From Niebla homalea (taxonomy: Eukaryota; Ascomycota; Lecanoromycetes; Lecanorales; Ramalinaceae), in the NCBI GenBank assembly GCA_019925105.1, contig JAHGAU010000022.1, forward strand, positions 310,001 to 374,000: 64,000 nt of DNA. Direction: 5' to 3'. A program made the position numbers and the translations under genes. Each line of letters starts with the position of its first letter. Position 1 is the first letter of the stretch. A model generated the notes under the pieces. It worked only from the letters and a program-made list of their open reading frames with translations. It was not told where the DNA came from and ran no database searches. This document shows, in pieces, positions 23,709 through 36,440 of the stretch.

Positions 23709-24613
23709 ATAGCTTTATTAATTTAAGGGACCTACCCTTTACTACCCCTTTATTAAGGATATCGTTATATATGCTTATTAATATTACGCTTAAGATAACC
23801 GTAAAGTACCTCTTTATTCGGCTGAGGGTATTTAGCCTTTTTATTACGGGAAGAAAATTATAATCAACGATCTTTAACCTGGAATAAAGGACTATATTCT
23901 CTTTTTTTATCCGTTTTAAGGTAACCTTCCTTTCCTTTTTTATAAACCTTATTAAATATATTCCGTTTACCGCGATAACGAATAATTACTTTAATATTTT
24001 TACCGTTTTATATCTTTTTTTATTAATTTATTTTTTTAACTTTTTAAGCCTTTTTTTTTTACCTTTAATAAGGTTATATTAAGGAGGATATCCCTACTTT
24101 ATAGTTTATATATTACGATAATCTATTTTATTAACGGCTCCTTTATTATTTTAAACGCCTTTATTAATTATAAAAGGTTCGCTTTTATAATTATATTCCT
24201 TTCCTTTTTACCTAATAATTATATAATTATTATCCTCGTTTTCTTTAATATTATTATTTTCTTTTTAACCCTTATTTCCTTTATTACCGATATAGACGTT
24301 ACTTTTATAACCCTCGTTATTTAACTTATTTTCATTTTTATCCGTAAAGCCTTTCTTATTGCTTCTTTATTTTATATATAGCCTTTTTAATTCTTTTTAT
24401 TTCCTTTTATTAATACCTTTATTATCGCCTTTTAAGCTCTACGTAACCTCTTTAAATCCTTTAACCCCGCCCCGTTTTTACCTAAAAGTCTTCTACCTTT
24501 TATAGTTTAATTTATAATATCGGTTAAGTTTTTAATATAATATTTTTTTATTTAATTATAAAAAACCTTTTTAACGTTCTTATTGCTTTTTCTTTTATTA
24601 TATTCTTTTTATA
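23709..24613 (-). pseudogene. LINE copy C ORF1, middle part
   Basis: Minus-strand ORF1 sequence homologous to 31300-32100 in copy B and 46600-47400 in copy H. Badly decayed. Ends at the target duplication of copy E (24601-24613). Confidence 0.78.
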
Positions 24614-24646
24614 ATTATAATATTATAAGGAAGAATATACTTCAAG

Positions 24647-26470
24647 ATGGCGACGAATAAAGGGACCCCAGAGGTCCAAAATAATACGTATACGTATAGC
24701 TTTAATAACAGTAAGAGAAATATATTAAGTGCGATAAGTGGAAGTAACGTACTAATTAAGAATAAAATAGTAAACGGATAAATAACTTATATTAATAAAA
24801 ACGGCAACGACGCGTACGGACAATATAATAATAATAAGCCGGATAATACTTAAAATAAATAAAGGAATTAAGGTTAATAAAATACGTATATTAAAACGTA
24901 TAAAATACATAATAATAATACGGAAATAATAAGTAAATAGGGGGTAAAAAGGCCGGTACGGCATTAACGGCAAGGGGTATAAACGGGGGAAAAGGTAAAA
25001 TGACCGCGGTAAAAATATTATTAAAGGTATATAAAAAGGAAATAAAGTTAATAAAAAGGATAAAACCTTAAAGGATTAAAGGTAAAAAGCAGAGATAATA
25101 CGTTACCCGGTAAATAAAGGTAAAAAAGCAATAAAGGAAACGGTAAAAGCCTTAAAAAGACTCCTTACGGTAAAGTAAAAGGATATTACGTTAAAGACTT
25201 AATTAATATTATGGATTAAGTTAAAAAACGTAAAAGACTTTTACGTAAAAGTAAAAGTAAAATTAAAGGAAACGGAGTAACTATAAGGCTTTTAAGGGGC
25301 GGTAATAAAAGCGTTAATAAAGGGTAAAAATAACGATTTAAGGTTAAATATATAAAACGAAAATACGAAAATAATAACCCCTTAAATAAGAAAAAGTTAA
25401 GTAATAAGGGTAATAAAAAGGGTACCCGCGGTAAAAAATAAGGGGATAACGGAGGAAAAGGCGGCCGTATTAAGGAAGGCGAAAATAATAACGGTTTACC
25501 TATTTAATAACGAGGAAAAAAACGTAATAATAAAAATAAACCCGTTATAATTAATAAAGGCTTTTAAAATAACGATAAAACCGTTAATAAAATAGATTAT
25601 TACGGTATATAAATTATAAAGTAAGGATATTTTCCTTAATATAATATCTTTAAAAACGAAAAAAAAAAATTTAAAGAGATTTAAAATTTAAGTTAATAAA
25701 AGAGAATATAAGTTAATTAAAGTTTTAAAATAATTATTTACCGTTATAATAAATAAAATATATTTATTACGTTTTAAGGAAGTTAAAAAAAAAGTTATAT
25801 TAAAAAGTATAAAAAAAAAAGAATATAATTTTTTACTTAAAGCTTAAGATTATTAATTATAAGCTTTTATTAATAATAAAAAGATTTAACTTTTTAAAAT
25901 ATATAAAAAAATACTTTACCGTTATATTAAGCGTAACGTTAATAAAAATATATAATAACGTTTTAAATAAAAGGATTATTAAAAAGGATTTCTTAAAATA
26001 ATTCGGTTATAAGATAAAGTAATTAATATTTATTAATATTTTAAGTATTAAAGCTATAAATATATTATTATAAAATATTTTAATATTATAAAATATATAA
26101 TTTATATTAAAAACTATAATATTTATAAATATATAAAATTAATAATTAAGGGGCTTATAAAGGATACGTTTAAATATATTATATATAATAAGGAAAAATA
26201 CTTAATATAGGATTTTAAGTATATAATAAGAATTAAAGAAATTAAACGTAAAAAGACCCGGATAACCGTGAAAATCCAACGGTATAACGCGTATAAAATT
26301 AATTTAATAAATTAATTAAAAAAAATTTTAAGACGTAAACTTAATTAATTAAATAATAAAAAATAAATAGCAGTAAAAAAAAGAAAACTCCTTATAATCC
26401 TGACTTTAAAGGCCGGTTATCCCACGTCTTTAATAATAATTAAAAAAATATTAAAATAAAAAATATTTAA
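24647..26470 (+). pseudogene. LINE copy E ORF1
   Basis: Starts with the conserved ATG-GCG-ACG; first residues MATNKGTPEVQNNTYTYSF. Broken by TAA soon after codon 40. Closely parallels copy A ORF1. 3' limit approximate. Confidence 0.75.
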
Positions 26471-26499
26471 CTTTAATAAAAAGTCCATAACTTAAACGG

Positions 26500-29400
26500 G
26501 TATAAAAAAAAGAGCCTTTATAAAGGTTAATATATAATATATTAATATTTTTAAGAATAATATAATATAACGTCCGTAATAAGGGAATTAAAGTAATAAT
26601 ATTAATATTTAAATTTAAAAAAGTCAAAAACGTTAATATTATAATAATATAAGAATTATTATATAGCTTATATATATATTTATTTATTAACCCGGAAAAA
26701 GGGTTTTATTTAACCTTTAAGGGGGATAAGATAACCAGAATATACTTCTTTATAAATAAACGGCTTAACGTAAATAATTAAAATATTACTTATTATAATA
26801 AAAACCTTTATATATTCCGTATTATAAAAGAAAAGGACTTAAAGGGCGACCTTAGTATTTATAATATATATAACTTATTATTAATTAATAAAGAAGGATT
26901 TTTTATAATATTATTATTTAAAAAAATCTTAATTATTTTAAATAAATATATATTATTTAAAGACTTTAACTTATATTATTATAAATAGAATAATGAAGAA
27001 TATATAATAAATTATATTAAATCGGATAACCTATTAATAATTACCGCTTAAATTAACTTTTTATTATTAATATTATAAAAGATTATTATATAAAAGAATC
27101 GTAAGTTTAAAACGATAATTAATTTAACCTTTAATATAAAAAAAGTTATTAACGCGGTCGTAATATATAAGCTATAAAAAAACTTAAAATATAATTTAAA
27201 TTATATACCGATATAAATAACTTTAAATTAAACCGTTAATACGACCTTATTATTACCGGTAAAGAAAGCGTAAAAAATGATTAAGAAAATAGAAATTTAT
27301 ATAAAAGTAGAAAAAATAATAATATAATTTATAGATTTCCCTTAATTAAATAATAAAGATTAAATCAACTTTTTCATAAAGTAAATAATAAAAATATTAA
27401 ATAAAGTAATTGATAAGACTATTTTAATAACGAAACCCTCTTAAAGAGCTAAAACTTATTAAAATAAAAAATATATAATTATAATTATAAAGGTAAAAAA
27501 ATTAATTAAATAAACTTTTAAATATAAAAATTAAAAGATATTTAATTAATTAAAAGTTACTTAAGAAAAAAAGGAAAGGATTATTAAAAAGGTTAAGTAA
27601 ATATACTTTTAATTTACGATATATAATTTAACGGTTTTACTTTATAGTATTTAAAAGCTAATAAAATATAATAAAAAATAAAATAAGAAATTAAAGTTTA
27701 TTTTTAAATTCCCGCCTTTTAAAAGACTTAATAATATATTAATTAATATTTTTAATAATAAGATTAAGGCCCTTAAAGGAGTATTTTTTCCTTTTCCGTT
27801 AAAAGTTAACCTAAATAATATTAACGGCGTTACGTACCTTAACCCTATATTAATAAATAAGGTAATAATATAAAATATAATAATTAAAGCAATTAATAAA
27901 TTAAAAAAAAAATAAAAGCTTAAAATTAAATAGGATTCTTAATAGATTCTTAATAATAATAATTTTATTATTTAAAAAGGTCTTTATTTATTTCTTTTAA
28001 ATATATTTTAACGTTAATTATTATTTATATAAGTTTAAGGAAATAAAAACAATTATTCTTAAGAAATTTATTAAGCCGGATTACTTTAAAATAAAGTTTT
28101 ATAAACCTATTATATTCCTATATATATTAAGGAAAGCCTTAAAGACGGTAATAATAAAGATCCTTAATAACTATATAAAGAATTACGGACTTCTTCCCGA
28201 TTAATAAATAAAAATAAAAAAAATTAATTAATAAAAATAACCCTTAAAAAATTAATTAATAGCGTATATATAATATAAGGTTATAGGAAAAAGCATATTA
28301 TAAACCTTTTTTTCTTAATATTATAAATGTTTTTAATAAAATAAATTATTAAAAGTTATTATATAACTTAAAAAAAAAAAAGAAAAGGATATTATTTTTC
28401 TTAATTAAATAAATAAAGAGTTTTTAAGTAATTAAGTTACGTTAATTAATTTAAAATAAAAAATAAGCTTAATAAAACTTATTATAATAAGGATTCCTTA
28501 AGGATTATTTATTTCTTTTATATTATTCTTATTCTTTAACGGTTTATTAATTAAAAAACTTATTAAGTTAAAATAAAAGGTTTAAGTTAAAAACTTTATT
28601 AATAACGTTTACCTTTTAATTTATAATATTTTTATACGTATAAATTATTTAAAATTAAAATAAATTTATAAAGTTTATTTTTAATAAGTAAAAACTTACG
28701 GGGCTTAATTCGTATTATATAAATATAAGTTTATTTATGTAATTAAGAGTTTAAAGTTATATAATATAATAGTTATAATAAACTTAAATAAAATTATAAT
28801 AAAGCCGGATATTAATATTAAAGTTTTTAACCTTTAAATAAATAAAAAGCTTAATTAAAAAAATTATATAAGAAAAATTTAAAAGAAAATAACTTTATAA
28901 GAAAAAGGCTTTATTTATCTCGCCGTATTAATATAAGGAGTTATATTATAAAAGGTCCGGACTATTTATTAAGCTATAACAAAATTAACTATAATATACG
29001 TTATAGCTATTTAATATATATTTAAAGATACTTTAAAATATAAGAAAGAATTTTTTTAAATATTATAGAAAGTCCAGAACCGGTATTTAAAAGTAATTAA
29101 TAATACTTATAAAATAACCTTTATCCTAATATTAAAATTTAAGGTTTTTATACCGTTAATTAAAGTCTTATTAAATTAAATAATCGCTTAAATAAGGTTA
29201 AAGAAAAATATATACTTAATTATAATAATAAGAAATAAACGGATCCGTTAAAATCTTAATAAGCCTTAAGTTAAAAAGAAAATTAAAGATATTTATTTTT
29301 TTTTTTATTAAAATAAAGTAAAAATAAGTTAAAAAGGAAATTAATTTTACGGATATCCCGGAAATTAATTTAAGCGGGTATAAATTCTTATTAATTATAA

Positions 29401-30300
29401 AAGAAATTAAAATTAAAAAAATTTAAAGAATAAAAATTATAACGATTATTTTATAAATTATAATAAAATAAACTAAGCGTTAATAGAAATATAGGGACTT
29501 TATATTTTAAAGTTATTATTACTTAATTTTTAACGATAAAAAGATTATTAAAAAGTATTTCCGTTATTATAATATTATAAAAAAGGGTAATAACGTATTA
29601 ACGATTTAACTTTAAACGGATAAAAACGGTTTAACTTATTTCCTATTTATTATATATATTAAGGGTCGGATAAACGTTAAATATAAATACGGATAAAAAA
29701 ATAGGACGCTATATATATCTTTATTTCTTATTTTTTATTTACGGAAATTAAGTTAAAACTTATTATAAAAATTAATATTTATAATTATCGTTAAATATTA
29801 TTTATAAAGTAAAATATTTAAATAACCGTTAAGTTTATAATATTTATCGGATTATTATTATAATTTAATCTTATTATAAAAATAAATAAGGTTATTAAAG
29901 ACCTTATAAGGAAGGCTTATTACCGGTTAAGGAAGAAAAAGAAAAACGGAAATTAATTATATTAATTATATAAACCGGAAAGTATTTTTTATAACCGTAA
30001 AAATATAATAATAAATACTTATTAAAAGTCTTTAAAAAAGTTAACGGTAATAATAATATAAGAAAAATATATATTAAACGTATAAATATTAATAAAAACG
30101 TTAAAAGGTATTATATAAGGTTAAAATAATATAAATATATAAAAAAGTAAAAAAATAATAAACTTAAAAATAACCCTTATAAGGATATGGTCGTAATATT
30201 ATAGATTTTCTTAAAGGAGTTAAAATATAAAAAGTATATAAATAGATTATTACTTTCTAAATAACCGTTAATATTTTTTACCTTAAAGGATAAAGGGTAA
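26500..30300 (+). pseudogene. LINE copy E ORF2: endonuclease and reverse transcriptase
   Basis: Endonuclease: I-*-E at 26647-26655 (family IQE) followed in frame by RIYFFINKRLNVNN and KDLKGDLSIYNIYN. Here the frame near 26690 is whole, where copy A has lost a base. RT: FxDD reads FINNVY at 28595, both Asp lost. Stop TAA at 30298-30300. The motifs fall in different frames, so indels are present too. Start approximate. Confidence 0.85.
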
Positions 30301-30458
30301 AGGTTTAATAAACGCCGGTTTTTACCTTAACGTTATAAGTATTAAGTTTTTACGGTTATTAATAAGGTTAAAAGGCCGCGTATTAAGGAACGCCGGAATT
30401 AGCTTAGCTAAACCCGTAGTATAAATCAATCAATCAATCAATCAATATTCTTTTTATA

Positions 30459-30938
30459 TATTTAATGGTTACTTTTTTTTTTTATAATAATTTTTTAATT
30501 ATTTAATATTCTTTTATTCTTATCCGGCTTTTTCTTAGTTTATATATATTTAATAAAAATTTTTCCGCCCCCGTTTATTTTCTCTCCGTTATTACGTATT
30601 ATCCCTATTTCTTTTATCCTTTATTTACCTTTTATAACCACGTTATTTTTACGTATTATATCCGTCCTTTTACGTATATCTTATTAACTATAAGTTTTTT
30701 ATTTAATTTAAGAGTTCTTTATAATATAGTTATCGCGCCGTCCGTATAAATTATTATTATTTCCGTTAATAAAGGCCGTTTACCCTTTTACCTTTTCTAT
30801 CTCCATTATTACTCCGCTTCCGCTTATCGTATTTAAGGTATTTGCCTCACTATTACTTAAGCTATATATACGTGCATCGTTTTGAACCTCTAGGGTCCCG
30901 TTGTTCGTCGTTATCCCCATTCTTTTTACCCTTATTTC
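30459..30938 (-). pseudogene. LINE copy C ORF1, N-terminal part
   Basis: 5' end of copy C after the E insertion. ATG at 30918-30920 (minus). The frame MGITTNNGTLEVQNDARIYS runs 46 codons to a TAA. Divergent from the MATNKGTPEVQND start of other copies but clearly related (GTxEVQND). Eighteen bases lie between ATG and target duplication. Confidence 0.8.
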
Positions 30939-30950
30939 ACGGTATATTTT

Positions 30951-31067
30951 AAAGCGTTCTTTATTTAGCCTTTTATTATTAAGTCTATATATTTATAAGT
31001 ATTATACTTTTTAACGTTTATTATATACTTAATTTTATTCGGACACTTTATAGTAATATACTTATAT
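30951..31067 (-). pseudogene. LINE copy B ORF1, short piece between insertions
   Basis: Copy B resumes after copy C and runs to the solo LTR. Sequence lines up with 23180-23290 in copy C. Nothing translatable remains. Confidence 0.75.
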
Positions 31068-31230
31068 TGTCATGGTTCCAGCAGGCCTTTCTCCCAGGCT
31101 CGGCCTACTTGCCCCATAAGTACTAGCTCCTTGGCACCCACACTCATATGATGGGTGCATCCTGTACCATAGACACCACCATAGCTATTATTCCGTTCAT
31201 AGCTAGACCTTATATATCAGTTCCCTGACA
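31068..31230 (-). mobile_element. 163-bp solo LTR (copy 1), little mutated
   Basis: Ends TGTCA...TGACA with a 5-bp duplication TATAT at 31063-31067 and 31231-31235. TG...CA ends and a 5-bp duplication point to a solo LTR rather than a MITE. A second copy lies in opposite orientation at 33178-33339. The orientation is inferred from a TATATAAG box just inside the TGTCAGGGAACT end. GC-rich and still containing CpA, in contrast to the surrounding LINE. Confidence 0.82.
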
Positions 31231-31235
31231 TATAT

Positions 31236-32627
31236 CCTTAATATTTAAAGAATTAATATATATCTATTGCTTTATTTTATAGTTTAATCAGCTTTAAAGA
31301 CTTACTTTTTATTACCCCTTTATTAAGAATATCGTTATATATCCTTATTAACGTTACGCTTAAGATAATTATAGAATACCTTTTTAGCTGGCCGAAAGCA
31401 TTTAATCTCTTTATTACGGGGGGAAGCTTATAATTAACGATCTTTAACTAAAAAACGTATTCTCTTTTTCTATACGTTTTAAGGTAGGTTCTTTTTCCTT
31501 TTTTATAAACTTCGTTAAATATATCTTCTTTATTGCGATTATAAATAATTATCTTAATACCTTTATTATTTTAAACTCCCTTTTATAAGTTTATTCCTTT
31601 AATTTTTCTAGTTTCTTTCTTACCTTTAAGGATATTATATTAAGGAAAATATCGTTACTTTATAGTTTATATATTATAATAATTTACTTTATTAAAGGCT
31701 TTCCCGTTACGTAAAACGTTTTTATTAATTATAAAAGGTTTATTTTTATAATTACGTTCCTTTCATTAATATTTAATAGACGGATTATTACCGTTTTCGC
31801 CTTCCTTAACGTTATTATTTTCTTTTTTACCTTTATTTCCCTCTTTACCACGGAAGGTATTATTTTTATAGCTTTTATTACTTAATTTCCTTTCATTTAT
31901 AAGGTTCCGTTTATTATTTTTTTACTTTATTTTATATTCCTTTAACTCCCTTTATTACCGCTTATTAATAGTTTTATCGTTACCCCTTAAACTTTATATA
32001 ATCGTTTTAACTTCTTTAGCTTTTTCTTTATTTTTACATAAAAATCTTTTATTCTTTTTAACCCGATTTATAATATTAATTATATCTTTAATATAATATT
32101 TTTTACCCCCGCCGTAAAAAAACTATTTAACGCTTTTACCGCTTTATTATTATCCGTATTTCCTCTCCGTATAAAGTAACTTATACTCCCCGCCTTACTC
32201 CTTTAAGTACTTATAAGGTTATCCTTTTTACTTATCGCTCCTTTATTTTATATACCCTCGGCTTTATTAAGCTTTTCTTTACGTTATATTTATGCGTTAC
32301 CCGCCTTTATTATTAGTACCACCCTTTGGACCTCCTTTATAACTTTTTACCTATTATATCCCCACGCGTTTTACGTATCTTTATACGCGTATTCTATTAA
32401 CCCTAATCTCCTTACTTACTTTAATATTTATTTAACTTGCCGTTAATACGTTATCTATATATGTTACCGCTATTTATATTAATATAAACCGCTTATTTAC
32501 TTATTACTTTATTCTTAATTATTATATTACCTCCGTTTATCGCGATTAATATATTCGTATTACTATTACTTAAGCTATACGTATACGTATCGTTTTGGAC
32601 CCTAGGGGTCCCCTTGTTCGTCGCCAT
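31236..32627 (-). pseudogene. LINE copy B ORF1, main part
   Basis: From the solo LTR to the ATG at 32625-32627 (minus). The first codons match MATNKGTPxVQNDTYTYS, with the GACCCC and GGTC words preserved. Downstream the frame is broken by stops. Thirty-five bases separate ATG and target duplication. Confidence 0.8.
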
Positions 32628-32675
32628 CCTTATCAATTTAAACTTTAATATAAGTAAACCTTTATAACTTATTAT

Positions 32676-33172
32676 AGTATTAAAATTTATTATAAACTCA
32701 TCGATATAAATATCTTAATATGAATAAATTTCTTAATTTAATAGGTTTTACATTATTTTATTATTTAAGAATATTTTTATTATTCTAAAATTTGTTTACT
32801 TTTTAATCATATCTATAATAGTAGATAAATAATGATATTTACAAAGAATAAAACTAATATACGATTATCAATAAAAAGATATTTAACTTATAAGACTTAC
32901 TTTAAACTTAAATCCGTTAAGGTTTTTAAAAGAATTTTAAATTATAAAGTAAATAATTATTTAAGTTTATATAAAGCTTAAAGTAAAAGACATAAAGCTT
33001 TATTTTTATACCCTTTTAATAATTAAATATATATAAGTTTATTTATCTTGTTATTAATAAGTATATTAATGATATTTAATTGTTTTATGTTTAAATCGAA
33101 TACGGTTATTATATTTATAAATTTTTTAAGCACTTTAATTATTAAAGTAACGGTAAATATATTTTATTCGGT
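32676..33172. other. A+T-rich spacer
   Basis: Unique-looking A+T-rich DNA continuing the pre-insertion site of nest 1. No gene or repeat recognised. Confidence 0.6.
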
Positions 33173-33177
33173 TTTGT

Positions 33178-33339
33178 TGTCAGGGAACTGATATAAGGTC
33201 GAGCTATGAACGGAATAATAGCTATGGTGGTATATATTGTATAGGATATACCCACCATATAAGTGTGGGTGCTAAGGAGCTAGTACTTATGGGGCAAGTA
33301 GGCCGAGGCTGGGAGCAAGGGCCTGCTGGAACCATGACA
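33178..33339 (+). mobile_element. 162-bp solo LTR (copy 2)
   Basis: Plus-strand copy of the LTR at 31068-31230, TGTCAGGGAACTG...CCATGACA. Flanks TTTGT (33173-33177) and TTTAT (33340-33344) are a 5-bp duplication differing by one G-to-A change. Slightly more mutated than copy 1. No internal sequence of the parent element is visible in the window. Confidence 0.8.
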
Positions 33340-33344
33340 TTTAT

Positions 33345-35421
33345 ATAAATTACCCATTATATAAAGTCTCGTTTTATACTTTATAAGATACCTTTTATCG
33401 TTGAATTTATATTTAAATACTTAGGTCGTAAATATTAATGTTTTAATTACCTTCTTAATATACTGAACTCAAACTTCTTTTTACATATCTTTTCTTTAAG
33501 AGTTTTAAGTTTTATTTTAATTATTAACTTAAACCCCGTAACGTACAAATATTTCAGTATATAACGATAATATTTTACCTCGGTAAGTAAGGTTCTATAA
33601 TAGAGTATATTTATCTTTATTAAAAAAGGATATAAGTTTTTTTCAATATCTTATAGGATAATAAAAAAGTAAAAGTTAATAATAGAACTAAACATTTCTC
33701 TTACATAAGCTATACTTAAAATGAAAGAATATTATATTATTATTTTTATTACCGGGATCTTGATATTTCTCCGTCTTATACCGCCAGGATAAGGACGGCA
33801 CGGGAACGGGATATACCCTTATACCCTACCGGCCGGTATAGGATAACTATAATTAAATCCCGTCCCATACCGTCCCGGTTAAGGGAGTAATCTTGAAACT
33901 ATATAAATTTTATTATTAAAATCATTGAATATTTTTTAATATTGAATGATTTTTTCTAACCTTTACTTTTTAATTAAAAAGGAGGCTTTATTTTTCTTAT
34001 ATATTTATTAAAGACTTGTAATATTATAATTAAGGTTTTATTTAAAGTATATAATAATTTAATATAATTTCATTCTTTAAATAAATAAAGACTTCTTAAA
34101 AGGAATTATTTTTATTTCCGTTAAGTTATAAAAATATTATTCTATTATTAGATATATATAGAATAAGTAAATAAATATTATGAAGAAAAAAATATTATTA
34201 TAAATAAGATTTTATTATATATTTTATTAAACTTAAAGCTTTATCTTTTTCCGCCGGATAATTACTTTATTAGTTGAATTTTATTCTATTCTGTTCTTTT
34301 AATTTAACCCGATATAAGCTATTCCGTAATTAAATTTTAATAATATCATTCTGGTTTCAATTTAAACCGGTTTAGTTTAAACCGGTTTAATAGTATCTTT
34401 TAACTTAAATTCCGGTAAAAAAAACATAATACTACTTGAAGGCTTTAACCCTAATATTAAGCTTATATAAGAATATGTTATTACGTTTCTTTAATAAGAG
34501 GGGTTTTAAGATTAATTTTAACCTTTTATTTTTTATTTTTCGACTTAATAACCTTTTCAACATTTTTCAATAATATTGTTAAACTATAAAGCGTAAATTA
34601 AAAATAACTTGACTTTTTTTATCTTATAATATTTTCTTTCGATTTTTTAGAATTATGAATATTTCTTTTAGTTTAGTCGTTTTTAAGTTTTTTTTTTGTT
34701 CTATACTTTAAAATTTAAATTATATCTTATATTTATTTCTTATTATTTTTCTCATATTTTTTCTTATATTTTTTCTTATTATTTTTCTTATATTTCTTCT
34801 TATATTTCTTCTTATATTATTTTACATGTTTGTTTCTATATATTTAATCGCGTTAATATATATTATAATTATATATTTACACCTTAATAGTTAAGATATT
34901 AACGCATATTTATCATTTTATATTAAGGTTTATTTCATTTGGATAAAGGACTTTATTTCCGTAATATTCTTAATTAAGATATTATTATAGATTCCCGTTT
35001 TATTAATACGTTTATAAAAACTATTAAATACTTTTTTACTTTTTTATACGTATTAAGTTTCTTTATTATTAAGAAGAACTTAAAATAAGAAATAATGGGT
35101 TTTTTATAACGCCCCATAATTAATTCCTTTTTTTCTTAAATAATATTAAAAAAACCTGTTTACCACAATTTTTATTAATATATAAATAAAAAATATAATA
35201 ATATATAAATAATAATTCTATTTAGAGGATAGAAGTATTGTAAGGATGCCTGTCCTCTACGTATAAAGTCTATATAGTAATTATAAAGGATTAACGTAAA
35301 AATAATTTTATTTTAAATATACTTTGATTAATTTATTTTATTTCAATTTATTTTATTCATAGAAAATAATTACGTAAAATAACGATTTATATTTTAAAAC
35401 CTCCGTTTAATTAGAATATCT
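33345..35421. other. A+T-rich spacer with small structured islands
   Basis: No gene recognised. It contains: a GC-rich island at about 33765-33890 (words GGGACGG/CCGTCCC, and palindrome ACCGGCCGGT); a doubled palindrome TTTAAACCGGTTTA at 34361-34389; a pyrimidine-rich run of TTTTTCTTATATT-like units at about 34725-34825; and an imperfect hairpin TAGAGGATAG...CTGTCCTCTA at about 35223-35260. Confidence 0.55.
34725..34825 (+). repeat. Degenerate TTTTTCTTATATT tandem run
   Basis: About 100 bp of nearly pure T/C/A units 12-15 bp long. The open frame through it is only a product of the repeat (Phe/Ser/Tyr/Ile). Confidence 0.6.
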
Positions 35422-35826
35422 GGGGCGAGCGCGGCGAAATGGCATTTTTATATACAGAAGATAAACTATAGAATAATTAAATATTTTAAGGGTAAGGGAC
35501 GATTTTATTAAGAGCCCTTAAACTTTATCCGGTAAATTACGTAATTAATATAGATAAAGTAATAATAAATATCCGACGATTTACCGGTACCCGTAGTTAA
35601 CCTTAAATAAGCTTAATTACTATATAGGGTTAATAAAAAAAGTTATAAAAATTTAACGTTAAAAAATTAAAATTAAGATTAAATAAGGTTAATCTAAAAA
35701 GCTATATAATAAAGTACTTAAAATAAAGTCTTAATATTAAGAAAAGTAAAATAATATAATTAAAGCCGGTTTCCCCCGATTAAGCTTAATATTATTATTA
35801 AATCTTTACCGCGGATTATAAAATAT
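35422..35826 (+). mobile_element. Head of SINE-like element S2
   Basis: Begins GGGGCGAGCGCGGCGAAATGG and aligns for about 400 bp with the 5' part of S1 (20157-20882 read on the minus strand), through GATTAAGCTTAATATT and CGGATTATAA. Similarity stops near 35826; the LINE-like tail of S1 is absent here. A 3' boundary and target duplication were not found. Confidence 0.7.
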
Positions 35827-36049
35827 ATAATAACGTAAACGGAAAATGATAATTCAAAAACCACTAAAAAGTAAATACGTAAAACTTTTAGTAAAACATA
35901 AGAATATAAATGTAAAATGCAATAAACGGTTAAAAAAAGTAAAATTAATCAAAAGATAATAATAAAAAACAATAATCGAGATAATAAAATATATTAATTA
36001 TAATAATATATTAAGAAAAAAAGGTATAATATAAGAATAACGGTAAATT

Positions 36050-36440
36050 TCAGGCCGGTAATAATAAAATTAAAGATAAGTATTAAAGGCTAAAGTTTTT
36101 AACTAAATAAAAAACTTAATTAAAAATTATATATAATAAAAATAAAAATAAAATAATTTTAAAGCTTTATTTACGTTATAGTATTTACGTAAAACGTAAT
36201 TTTATAAAAGGCCTAAATAATATATAAAGCGGTGATAAAGCCGGTAATGTTATGTATAATAAAGATTTAATACGCCTTATATAATACCTTGAGAGTTAAA
36301 AAAAGCTTTTGGATAATAGTTTTAAATAGTTTAAAACCGTTACTCTTAAATAATTACGGATATATATAAGGTAATATTACCGGTAGTATTAAAGTTAGAA
36401 ATATATATATTATTAATAGATTTTACTTTAAATTAAATAG
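36050..36440 (+). pseudogene. Fragment of a divergent LINE reverse transcriptase (thumb region)
   Basis: Frame resembles the post-catalytic part of LINE RT: KA*IIYKAVIKPVM then LRVKK and NYGYI*GNITGSIKVR, similar to the family's RxIYxAVxxPxMxYG... and CLRxVTGAYKATP. It is related to, but clearly different from, the equivalent part of copies A-H (near 15370-15600 in A), so it comes from another LINE family. Lying right after S2, it may be the 3' remainder of a longer element of which S2 is the head. Confidence 0.6.

Larger units (their letters stand above)
24614..30445 (+). mobile_element. LINE copy E (Tad1-like), full length
   Basis: Plus-strand element inserted in copy C ORF1. Perfect 13-bp duplication TATTCTTTTTATA at 24601-24613 and 30446-30458. 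There are 33 bases between the duplication and the ATG. Tail of five TCAA units ends at 30445. Third level of nesting (B holds C holds E). Confidence 0.94.
18113..30938 (-). mobile_element. LINE copy C, a divergent subfamily, itself host to three insertions
   Basis: Minus-strand full-length element inserted in B. Target duplication ACGGTATATTTT at 18101-18112 and 30939-30950. Pieces 18113-20156, 20896-23324, 23709-24613 and 30459-30938 total about 5.86 kb. It differs from the other copies: ORF1 begins MGITTNNGTLEVQNDARIYS rather than MATNKGTPEVQND. A 39-bp tandem duplication lies at 18463-18540. Confidence 0.9.
8040..32662 (-). mobile_element. LINE copy B (Tad1-like), host of nest 1
   Basis: A full-length minus-strand non-LTR retrotransposon split by three insertions. 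Its pieces are 8040-11079, 16890-18112, 30951-31067 and 31236-32662; joined they make about 5.8 kb. The 3' tail is TTGATTAATTGATTGA at the left. The 5' ATG is at 32627. The perfect 13-bp target duplication TATAACTTATTAT flanks the whole at 8027-8039 and 32663-32675, which confirms the reconstruction. B is the oldest element of the nest because all the others sit inside it. It is heavily RIP-mutated. Confidence 0.92.

Noticed and set aside
34696..34887. 63-codon Phe/Ser/Tyr-rich open frame
   Set aside because: Product of the TTTTTCTTATATT tandem run; no real coding signal.
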